Virus record (IMG/VR): IMGVR_UViG_3300048883_000120
Coordinates: 1-20,605 of that record
Source of the DNA: a virus
Length of the DNA: 20,605 bases
Strand: one strand, 5' to 3'
Under the pieces are notes generated by a model. That model was not told the origin of the DNA and searched no databases. It saw only the letters and a program-made list of their open reading frames with translations. The translations under genes and the position numbers were made by a program. Every line of letters begins with the position of its first letter. The stretch's first letter is position 1. Of the stretch, positions 6,706 through 15,600 are shown piece after piece.

Positions 6706-9700
6706 TTAAACGCCAAAGTTGGCACTATATCCTGTAGCAGATGTCATAATGTACATCGTATATGTTGAATGGTATTGATATGATGTACCACCATTACCAC
6801 GATGAGAAGTACGATATTGATGTCGCACTATCAATAAATCCCCCTTCACTAAAGCAATCGAATTTCTCGCAGCTGTAAACGCTTTATCTTTAGTGGTGTT
6901 CCATCCTAATATGGTATACATATTAACATATACTGTCTTACCATCCGTGTGAGGGCTGGTGTGTGACCGTACCCACGAAGTGGTCGCGACACGCGTGTCA
7001 TTAGAAGAACTGGCAGGTGTTGTAGCATAAGCAGTGGCAAGTGTGGTACTACCGGTAACCTTTAATGTTTTAGACATGGTCACATCGGACTGAATATCAA
7101 CTTTATTAGCACCTGATATCTTAAAGATACCATCTGTTGTTACGATATCAGTTTGATCTAAATGTGTTCTACCATTAACATTTAATACTTTCGGAATATA
7201 AACCTCACCAGTGCCATGCGGTGTTATACTTAAAGTCCCATTAGTATTAGTGGTTGTTATGGCATTGCCCTCAAACTTTATGGTATCGAGATATGTTCTA
7301 CCACTAACATTTAATGCTTTAGACATCTCCACATTTGACTGAATGACCATTTTATTAGTGCCTGATACCTTGAAGTAACCATCGTCTGTGCTGATATCAG
7401 TCTGATCTAAATATGTTCTACCATTAACATTTAATACTTTGTTAATATAGACCTGACCAGTGCCATTAGGTGTTAGATATAAATGACCATTAGTATTAGT
7501 AGTTGATATGGTAGTGCCATCAAACTTCATGTTATCTAGATATGTGATACCATCAATATCAACAGTACCATCAATGTCCATATTTGCGTCAATGTCCATG
7601 GTATGGACATCAATGTCGATATTCTTGGCACCTGATATCTTAAAGATACCATCTGCTGTGCTGATATCAGTCTGATCTAAATATGTTCTACCATTAACAT
7701 TTAATACTTTGTCAATATAGACCTGACCAGTGCCAGTAGGTGTTAGATATAAATGACCATTCTTATTAGTAGTTGATATGGTATTGGCATCAAGTCTAAT
7801 GTTATCGACATCTAATCTACCGTAAATATCAACAGTACCATCAATGTCCATGTTAGCATCAATGTCAACGCCATAAGCACCAGATATCTTGAAGCTACCA
7901 TCTGCTGTGTTGATGTCAGTTCGATCTAGATATGTTCTACCATTAACATCTAATGTTTTAGACATGGTCACATCTGACTGAATGTCAACTTTATTAGTGC
8001 CTGATATCTTGAAGATACCATCTGTTGTTACGATATCAGTTTGATCTAAATGTGTTCTACCGTTAACATTTAATACTTTTGGAATATATACGTATCCAGT
8101 ACCATGAGGATTTAAAGTAAGACTCCCATTAGTATTAGTGGTTGATATCGTATTGACATCAAACTTCATGTTATCTAAATATGACGCACCATCAACATCT
8201 AATATACCATTAATATCCAGTTTGCTAGTTTTAACCCAGCCAGTGCCATTAGGTGTTAATACAATATCTCCATCAGTGTTATTTGCGGATATAGTATTGA
8301 CATCAAACTTCATGTTATCTAGATATGTGGTACCATCAACATCTAATGTACCATTAATATCCAGTTTGTTAGTTTTAACCCAGCCAGTGCCATTAGGTGT
8401 TAATATAACATCTCCATCAGTGTTATTTGCGGATATAGTATTGCCGTCAAACTTAAGGTTATCGAGATATGTGATACCATCAATATCGACAGTACCATCA
8501 ATGTCCATGTTTGCGTCAATGTCCATGTTAGAATCAATGTCAACTTTATTGGCACCTGATATCTTGAAGATACCATCGTCTGTGTTGATATCAGTTTGAT
8601 CTAGATATGTTCTACCATTAACATTTAATACTTTTGGAATATAGACCTGACCAGTGCCATGCGGTGTTATACTTAAAGTCCCATTAGCATTAATAGTTGA
8701 TATGGTATTGGCATCAAGTCTAATGTTATCGACATCTAATCTACCGTCAATATCAACAGTAGCATCAATGTCCATGTTAGAATTAATATCAACTTTATTA
8801 GCACCAGATATCGTAAAGATACCATCTGCTGTGTTGATATCAGTTTGATCTAAATATGTTCTACCATTAACATTTAATGTTTTAGACATGATCACATCTG
8901 ACTGAATGTCAACTTTATTAGCACCTGATATCTTGAAGATACCATCTGCTGTGTTGATATCAGTTTGATCTAAATGTGTTCTACCGTTAACATTTAATAC
9001 TTTCGGAATATAAACCTCACCAGTGCCATGCGGTGTTATACTTAAAGTCCCATTAGTATTAGTGGTTGATATGATATTGCCATCAAGTTTGATGTTATCT
9101 AAATATGACGCACCATCAACATCTAATGTACCATCAATATCCAGTTTGTTAGTTTTAACCCAACCAGAACCATTAGGAGTTAATACGATATCACCATCAG
9201 TGTTATTTGCGGATATAGTATTGCCATCAAGTTTGATGTTATCTAAATATGACGCACCATCAACATCTAATGTACCATTAATATCCAGTTTGTTAGTTTT
9301 AACCCAACCAGTGCCATTAGGTGTTAATACAATATCACCATGAGTGTTATTTGCGGATATAGTATTGGTATTAAACTTAAGGTTATCGAGATATGTGATA
9401 CCATCAATATCAACAGTACCATCAATGTCCATGTTTGCGTCAATATCAACTTTATTAGCACCAGATATCTTAAAGATACCATCTGCCGTGTTGATATCAG
9501 TTTGATCTAGATATGTTCTACCATTAACATTTAAGTGGTTATTCACTGTAACCGAATTACCGACAGACATTACAATATTACGAGCTGCGGATATCTTAAC
9601 ATCACCATTAGATGCTAGATTAGATATGGTATCACTATCGAATTTGAGTTTGTCGAGATATGTGGTACCGTCAATATCAACATTACCATCAACGTCCAAT

Positions 9701-12402
9701 GTACCCTTGATATGCACTTTAGTGAATTTGACCCAACCAGTACCATGAGGTTGTATTATTAAGTTCCCATTAGTATTAATAGTTGATATAGTATTATCAA
9801 TTAATCTAATGTTGTCTATCTGAAGTTCAGAACCAGTTATTTTCTCATTTACCTTAAGTGAATCATTGATCGTGACAAGACCATCAGTGGATCTAATGGT
9901 CAATCTTTCAGTACCACCCTGTAATCTATCATTATTTACTGTATCTTGTTTAAAGGTAAATACTGCAAAGTTATTGATGAATTCGTCAGTAGTACCAGAC
10001 AGAATTTGTCTTTCTATGGACATGTCCGACTTACGCGTATAAGAATGACCTACCTTACTGTATTTTAATGATGCTTGTGTTTGCGACAAGTTAAGGTCAC
10101 CGTACAATGTATTGGCACCATCTCTTCGGAGATACGTAGCAGTCTCTGGATTTTCTGCGTCAGCAAGTTCTGAGTTTGCCCATAGATCATTAATCGCACC
10201 CGTCATAGAAATTGCAGTTACATCATTAGTAGAATACTCAACGGCTCTTAAATCTTCTTTACCAATCTTATTATATACGTCATAGAAACTAATCTTCGAG
10301 ATTTCAGCGTATGCACCACCGGATGTGTACTGTTTAAATTCGGTGAATACTGTCTCGAGTTCCTGTGTTTCCTGATTTACAACATCGTAGTCGATCCCCC
10401 AGTAAACAACCTCAGACCATATATGTCCAGCTGGTAGTGTATATCCTTTTAGGATATGTAGTTTACCATTATAGTTATAATAACGACCATCACCAGTATG
10501 TGGATTTAATGGACGGTCTGAGGCATCCCTTGGATAATTAAGCAAATGATCCTCATTTTGAGAATCAAATGAGACTTTACGTAGTGTCCATCCCCGAGAA
10601 CCCATTATATGATGTTCTTCTGCGATCTGCCAGTTACCTAGATATGCTTGTTTAAACTTTGCTTGAGTACCGTGTATGTTATCATCAATAACCTTAACCG
10701 CAGTAGATAGATCAGTAATACTACGTTTAGTACCATCTCCACCATTCACATAATCCTGATCAAATAAATCAATGACCAGATCCAGATCACCGACTTCACT
10801 GTCCAACTCATTGACCGCAGATGTTAAATCTTTTGATGTGGTGGTTAAGTTAGCAACAGTGCCAATGTCAGTTTCATGTTCATTGATCGCACCTTTAATG
10901 GTTTGTGCAGTAGTTAGTAAGGTTTCATTCCCTATTTCGGCATCTAACTCATTGACCGCAGGTGTTAAGATTTTTGCTGTGGTGGTCAAGTTTTCTACTT
11001 TACCGATATCACTTTCATGTTCATTGATCGCGGAAGTGACCGTAGTAGATTCTGTTTCTAAAGTATCATTACCTTGGAAATTATCCATTTGGTTTACGGC
11101 ATCGGTAATAGTCTCGAATGTAGACTTAGGTTTTCCCGTAATTTTAGATGATAAGATGTCAACATTACCTTGAAATTCATCTACTTGACGCAGACCATCG
11201 GTAATAGTATCGAATGTAGACTTAACTCCATTAACTCCATCCTTAATTGATTTGATATTAACATCACCTTGAAGTAGATCGACTTGTTGTAGACCATCAG
11301 TAATGTTAGTGAATGTTGATTTGTTGCCCGTGGTTTTAGCAACTTTGATATTGACATTACCTTGAAGGTCGTCAAGTTCATTAACCGCATGAGTTATAGA
11401 TTGGAAAGTTTCTTTATCCCCTGTATTAATCCCTTGAGTAACAATGTCCCCAAGATGATTGTCTGCGAGAGATGCTACTTGGGCTTTAACATTAGTACCA
11501 GTTTTATTGGTCTTTATGTTTTCATTACCTTGGAGTAGATCGACTTGTTGTAGACCATCAGAGATATTAGTAAAGGTTATCTTGTTACCTTCAGTACCTT
11601 TATCTACGTCAATTGAGACATTACCTTGAAAGAAATCGACTTGATCTAAACCATCAGAGATTGATTTATACTTGATCTTATTATTGGTGTTGATACCTTG
11701 AGTGACAACATCCCCAAGATGATGTTCTATAGCAGATGTCATCTGTTTCATTACTGGTTTATCCAGTAATATATTAACATCACCTTGATAAGCATCAAGT
11801 TCATTGATGGCATCAGTGTAGTTATTTTGTACCGCAGGTGTCATTGGTATTGCAGATGGTTCCATTGACATATTAATAACAGTCAATGGAGTATGGTATG
11901 GAGACACACCCGCATCTTCTCTAAGTAATGATACTTCATCAGTTAGATTTGCAGTAGGGATACTGTTCGATTTGGTAGTGTGAGATAGACTGCCTTTACC
12001 TTCAACAATTCTAGTTCCCTCGACTGACATTACTTGTAGATAAAGATCCTGAATACCAGTAGTACCACCTACGAAGTGACCTTCTACTACAATAATATCT
12101 CCTTCAGTATAACCTAAACCACCACTTATCACGTTAATGTCGTAATCCATTGAATCTGAATGACGAACAGTTCTCAGTGTGCCATATTCGTCCTTTTCAG
12201 TACGAGTGGTGACCACAATATCTATTGTTAGATTCGCATCAGTTCCAATAAAAAGATTATTCGACCGTGGTCTAATATCCGTATATGTCTGTTCCGCATG
12301 TTTAGATAAAACATCAGCATCACCTACACCAGTAGAAACTTTATTAGTATCTTCTCTCCATTCATTGAACGAATGAGTTTGTTCTACAATTACCTTTGCC
12401 AT
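6706..12402 (-). CDS. Giant modular repetitive tail-fibre-like protein (1898 aa)
   Basis: ATG 12402 directly follows the stop of the 83-aa gene and has a good ribosome binding site (GGAGAG, 12410-12415). Residues 1-30 contain a fibre N-terminal signature (HSFNEWREDTNKVS). A GGLGYTEGD...GGTTG loop follows near 95-120. Residues about 200-540 are coiled-coil-like repeats (ITDGLQQVDLLQGNVNIK; LTPAVNELDAEIGN). Residues about 555-865 are non-repetitive (AYLGNWQIAEEHHIMG, YYNYNGKLHILKGY). Residues about 868-1781 are a long array of two cassettes: nine copies of RTYLDQTDINTADGIFKISG and eleven of NTIS.NN.DG.I.LTPNGTGWV. The C-terminus carries the common fibre motif NDTRVATTSWV and a unique tip of about 80 residues rich in Tyr, His and Thr. 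I infer a very long trimeric fibre whose length is set by the cassette number. No catalytic motif is visible. Confidence 0.85.
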   Translation of the reverse strand: MAKVIVEQTHSFNEWREDTNKVSTGVGDADVLSKHAEQTYTDIRPRSNNLFIGTDANLTIDIVVTTRTEKDEYGTLRTVRHSDSMDYDINVISGGLGYTEGDIIVVEGHFVGGTTGIQDLYLQVMSVEGTRIVEGKGSLSHTTKSNSIPTANLTDEVSLLREDAGVSPYHTPLTVINMSMEPSAIPMTPAVQNNYTDAINELDAYQGDVNILLDKPVMKQMTSAIEHHLGDVVTQGINTNNKIKYKSISDGLDQVDFFQGNVSIDVDKGTEGNKITFTNISDGLQQVDLLQGNENIKTNKTGTNVKAQVASLADNHLGDIVTQGINTGDKETFQSITHAVNELDDLQGNVNIKVAKTTGNKSTFTNITDGLQQVDLLQGDVNIKSIKDGVNGVKSTFDTITDGLRQVDEFQGNVDILSSKITGKPKSTFETITDAVNQMDNFQGNDTLETESTTVTSAINEHESDIGKVENLTTTAKILTPAVNELDAEIGNETLLTTAQTIKGAINEHETDIGTVANLTTTSKDLTSAVNELDSEVGDLDLVIDLFDQDYVNGGDGTKRSITDLSTAVKVIDDNIHGTQAKFKQAYLGNWQIAEEHHIMGSRGWTLRKVSFDSQNEDHLLNYPRDASDRPLNPHTGDGRYYNYNGKLHILKGYTLPAGHIWSEVVYWGIDYDVVNQETQELETVFTEFKQYTSGGAYAEISKISFYDVYNKIGKEDLRAVEYSTNDVTAISMTGAINDLWANSELADAENPETATYLRRDGANTLYGDLNLSQTQASLKYSKVGHSYTRKSDMSIERQILSGTTDEFINNFAVFTFKQDTVNNDRLQGGTERLTIRSTDGLVTINDSLKVNEKITGSELQIDNIRLIDNTISTINTNGNLIIQPHGTGWVKFTKVHIKGTLDVDGNVDIDGTTYLDKLKFDSDTISNLASNGDVKISAARNIVMSVGNSVTVNNHLNVNGRTYLDQTDINTADGIFKISGANKVDIDANMDIDGTVDIDGITYLDNLKFNTNTISANNTHGDIVLTPNGTGWVKTNKLDINGTLDVDGASYLDNIKLDGNTISANNTDGDIVLTPNGSGWVKTNKLDIDGTLDVDGASYLDNIKLDGNIISTTNTNGTLSITPHGTGEVYIPKVLNVNGRTHLDQTDINTADGIFKISGANKVDIQSDVIMSKTLNVNGRTYLDQTDINTADGIFTISGANKVDINSNMDIDATVDIDGRLDVDNIRLDANTISTINANGTLSITPHGTGQVYIPKVLNVNGRTYLDQTDINTDDGIFKISGANKVDIDSNMDIDANMDIDGTVDIDGITYLDNLKFDGNTISANNTDGDVILTPNGTGWVKTNKLDINGTLDVDGTTYLDNMKFDVNTISANNTDGDIVLTPNGTGWVKTSKLDINGILDVDGASYLDNMKFDVNTISTTNTNGSLTLNPHGTGYVYIPKVLNVNGRTHLDQTDIVTTDGIFKISGTNKVDIQSDVTMSKTLDVNGRTYLDRTDINTADGSFKISGAYGVDIDANMDIDGTVDIYGRLDVDNIRLDANTISTTNKNGHLYLTPTGTGQVYIDKVLNVNGRTYLDQTDISTADGIFKISGAKNIDIDVHTMDIDANMDIDGTVDIDGITYLDNMKFDGTTISTTNTNGHLYLTPNGTGQVYINKVLNVNGRTYLDQTDISTDDGYFKVSGTNKMVIQSNVEMSKALNVSGRTYLDTIKFEGNAITTTNTNGTLSITPHGTGEVYIPKVLNVNGRTHLDQTDIVTTDGIFKISGANKVDIQSDVTMSKTLKVTGSTTLATAYATTPASSSNDTRVATTSWVRSHTSPHTDGKTVYVNMYTILGWNTTKDKAFTAARNSIALVKGDLLIVRHQYRTSHRGNGGTSYQYHSTYTMYIMTSATGYSANFGV
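7062..9800 (-). repeat. Long in-frame array of two alternating fibre cassettes
   Basis: Cassette A (nine copies) centres on LDQTDINTADGIF and has a 40-residue, 120-bp period when tandem. Cassette B (eleven copies) centres on P-N/H-G-T-G and has a 48-residue, 144-bp period when tandem. Examples of tandem B are the near-identical segments at about 8226 and 8370, and at about 9150 and 9294. A stretch near 7150-7262 is almost identical to one near 8961-9070. The pattern indicates repeated unequal exchange in this gene. Confidence 0.9.
10790..11810 (-). repeat. Coiled-coil-like coding repeats in the N-terminal part of the giant fibre
   Basis: Degenerate in-frame repeats with two flavours. One has ITDGLxQVDxxQGNVNI units separated by variable inserts. 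The other has L(T/K)xAVNELDxEIG alternating with AINEHExDIG. The first recurs with a HLGDxVTQGIN insert twice. Regular Leu/Ile/Val spacing suggests a trimeric coiled-coil stalk. Confidence 0.8.
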
Positions 12403-12654
12403 TTATAATCTCTCCAGAATTTGTTCTAATATAAACCGCAGCTCTTTAACATCATTTTCCAATTTAATGATGTTATTTTGAGTATCTTGATCTGCAATCT
12501 TTCTTTGTTGTTGTTTATGGTGGATCAGTTTCATCCGTTGTTTATATTTATACAACGCACCACTACTTCCTGAAGAAGAGTCTGAATATAATATTGCACC
12601 TGACTGTGTATCTTTCACACAGTCAGGTGCATTTGACACCTTAATAGTTGACAC
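12403..12654 (-). CDS. Small coiled-coil protein (83 aa) between two giant virion genes
   Basis: The longest form starts at GTG 12654, 7 nt after the stop of the 1974-aa gene, with no clear ribosome binding site, so translation probably depends on coupling. The N-terminus (VSNAPDCVKDTQSGAIL) is followed by a Ser/Gly linker and then a basic and heptad-like C-terminal helix (NNIIKLENDVKELRFILEQILERL) that should form a coiled coil. Similar short proteins with an APD..KD motif and a C-terminal coiled coil sit among T4-like marine phage baseplate genes as I recall, but I cannot name the family. It likely acts as a small structural or assembly factor linking the two large neighbours. Its coding sequence also holds the hairpin at 12595-12631 and the octamer at 12545-12552. 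A later start cannot be excluded. Confidence 0.7.
   Translation of the reverse strand: MSTIKVSNAPDCVKDTQSGAILYSDSSSGSSGALYKYKQRMKLIHHKQQQRKIADQDTQNNIIKLENDVKELRFILEQILERL
12545..12552 (-). promoter_or_regulatory. Possible late promoter inside the 83-aa gene
   Basis: Exact TATAAATA on the minus strand, in codons for LYKYK of the 83-aa protein, about 143 nt ahead of the giant fibre ATG at 12402. It follows a strong hairpin, echoing the terminator-promoter order at 2554-2592. Because it is within coding sequence it could be a codon-level coincidence. Confidence 0.45.
12595..12631 (-). promoter_or_regulatory. Perfect 15-bp inverted repeat with 7-nt loop inside coding sequence
   Basis: Arms 12595-12609 and 12617-12631 are exact reverse complements (TGCACCTGACTGTGT on the plus strand), with loop 12610-12616. 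On the minus transcript it lies 31 nt after the stop of the 1974-aa gene and covers codons for APDCVKDTQSGA. It is GC-richer than its surroundings. No T-run follows (ATATTATATTC), so it is not a standard intrinsic terminator. It may be a processing, pausing or mRNA-stability element. Confidence 0.75.
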
Positions 12655-12661
12655 TAATATA

Positions 12662-15600
12662 CTAGTCCGTTAGTCCGTATGTAGCAATTGCTCTAAGGTT
12701 TTTACATCTAGGAACTTTTGCTTTATTAGTAGAGGTGAATACGATTTTAACTGCGTATACACTAAAATCCCCGAGTATATTATCATTTACAGTACCATCA
12801 AAGTTTGTGGTGTCCGAATCAATAAAGTACTCATACTCGACAAATTCCTCAGGATCATTGGTTGATACTACATCTGTATTTTCAACTTTATCATGTATTC
12901 CATGCCATGCAGGTAATGCAGGTGCGAGATGTGACCATGCTTTATCAGAAATCGCATCTATATCCACCCCAACTTTATAAAATATTTCTACTTTTGCGCC
13001 CACTGGTTGATGAATATCTAAGTATATATTCAGTGAATTTGCAGGTTCTTCTAACTGGATATTCTTAGTGACATGTTTACATTCTACCGATCCTACATCA
13101 TTCTCATCAGGTACTATAGAGTCTTCTTCAAAAAACAGATTCATCTCATTAGTACCATCTAATGGATACTCTCCAGATTTTTCAACAGGGGAGTTGATTT
13201 TATTCTGAACACAAAGTATAGATAATCTATCGGTATCAATAATAGGAGATATCATGTCATTTAGTGAAGACATTTCTGCTTCTAAGATGAAATCTTGCGA
13301 GTGCCATCTGATAGATGCTGACTTATTCAGAGCAGTATCTTGACCAATCTTTATCTCCCGTTTATCAGATAAACCTAGAAATGGTACAGTATCATTATAT
13401 TGTCTTGTAGTGTTACCATACATTAGTCTTGCTGACCATTTAATATCAGTACCTACAAAGTTGAGATGTTGCGCAAATATAGAGAATAGTGAATAGTCCA
13501 CATATTGTAGAACTCTTGATCCAGCCAGACCTGCTCTACCAGATGATGTCGCTTTTACACCATTCTTTAAAGTAATATCATAAGAATCTTCTTCTATGTT
13601 TGATACCTCAAAAGAAAGGATATCACCTAAAGTTTTACCCGTTGTTGACATATCTATCTCACCGGTGTTAGAGAACTTAGACAATTTAACACCATGATAT
13701 TCAACTTCATCTAAATTACCAGTGGAACCATGTCGTTCATTCATCGCGAATGCTACGACAGAAGGATTACCAGCATTCTCTGATCCACCCGATATGAAAC
13801 CGTGATTCTTATGCTGGACTCTAACTACTGAAGAATTCTTAGTAAATGTGAGTGCATTAGTTTTTAATTGAACGATTTGTGATCCGGTATCCGCAGAAAA
13901 CCAAGGGTTAGTAGTGATACCATGATCTCCGGTATCAAGTTTATACTTCGACTTCCATTTTCCAATTGCAGATGGTGGTGTAAATATCGCAACCTTGTTA
14001 ACATCATTATCGAACTTTGCACGATTAATCGTGAATTTAAGATCAGTATTTTGATCAGCAGTCCATGTAGATGAATTTTGAGATTTGAATAGAACCCCAA
14101 GATACGGTTGTTTGTTAATGGTGACCCCCGTCTCAATATCAGTCTTGTTCATTTCAGCAGCCCATACATTATAATCGGTCGAGTTTGCAAGTAGAACGAA
14201 ACAGTACTCAACACCTGCTTGTAGATATACTGGTGCTGCAAAGTCAAATGGGGTTTTAAGAGAAGTCACTTGTTGATTAGGTGATACATGAACCTCAGAT
14301 GCGGCTATTGTTACTGTTGAGCCCGGTAATATAATATTGGATGGAATACCGTTCTGCATTTCTCTAAGTTGCATTGTGACCGGAGCCCCTATAATATCTG
14401 ACAATATGGAATCATCATCTGCCATGTAGACTTCATTTGGTTTAGACTTAAAGTATACATCTATTGATGTGATACTTAAACCATACGGACATTCAACAGG
14501 ATCAATCAAAAATGATTGTGCTAATGGATCCCACCATTTAACATAACTTTTGGTCTTTACAGTCGTAGTGAAGTTTTTTTCTTCGGATACTACATTAGTA
14601 GTGACCATAGGCAATTTAGTAGAGTATATAGTTCCCTGCACGGTTTGAATTATACCTGTGGACTGATATAAACTTTCCGCAGTAGTTGTCTCGATATCTC
14701 TATTATGATTTGGATTATCAGACACTCTGAATAAACGCGATCCACCTTTAAAGTCCAATGCTTCAGTGGTGAAACTGTCAGGGAATTCATCGTAATCCAT
14801 ATCCTTAGTTATATTTCCCCAAACACCGTCTCCATCTTTATATAACCATCTCTCAGCCGCTTTACCTAATGCGGGGTTTGTGTTAGGTACGAAAAATGAT
14901 CCTACTAAAGACCCCTTCGCATCAGTAATCAGTGGTGTCGGTAATTGTGGATGCATATTAACACCCTCGACATCTTTCCACTGTTTAGCACTTTCTGTCC
15001 AGTGCGTAAAATCATATTTCAAACCGTTTGAATTGAAAATGTCACCTGTAAAACTGTTCGCTTTTGACACTTCAGAATAGAAGTTACGACCTGTTGAGTA
15101 ACGATCAACACCCCAATTTTCAATCGCGCATTTTTCAATCTCAGCCATAGTGTCTGAGTAGTCCTGATACCGATGTTCTTGTCTACAGTATGTAGATACG
15201 TCAATACCATCAAAGTTTGCGTATACTCTTGTATTAGGTTTAAGACCCGACACTTTAAACGATATAGGTCTTGATCTCATGTAAGGTGCGAATCGAATAT
15301 CCACAACTCTATCCCCAAAATCATCCTCATAAGTGTAATCTTCGACAAATGTCTCAATACCGTATCTTTCTTTTACACCAGTAGTTGTTGTTGCGAGTGT
15401 GTATCTATCCGATGCTTTACCACCACCACCTCGAGCATGTCCGAGAGTATTTACGGTTTTAATCCATTTGGAGGATTGGGTTGAAGATTTGACAGTCCAT
15501 GATTGATATTCAGTACCAAGTATGTCAGTTGCATCGATGATTCCCATCATAGCATCATATATACCATCATTACCGACAATCAGATCAGGCATTCTATCAG

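Noticed and set aside
8138-8599. Plus-strand open frame of 153 codons, and similar plus-strand frames at 8654-8848, 9023-9343, 3758-4114 and 2906-3199
   Set aside because: They mirror the repeat arrays of the minus-strand fibre genes, repeat in step with them, and lack ribosome binding sites. They are antisense shadows.
7062-9800. Diversity-generating retroelement as the source of the fibre repeats
   Set aside because: No reverse transcriptase, no template and variable repeat pair, and no adenine-biased differences were seen. Plain unequal recombination explains the pattern.
12400-12407. TATAAATG overlapping the start codon of the 1898-aa gene as a late promoter
   Set aside because: The last base differs from the octamer, and transcription from it would start inside the gene, past the start codon.
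12595-12631. Reading the hairpin as a standard rho-independent terminator
   Set aside because: No T-run follows on either strand, and the sequence is within coding codons.
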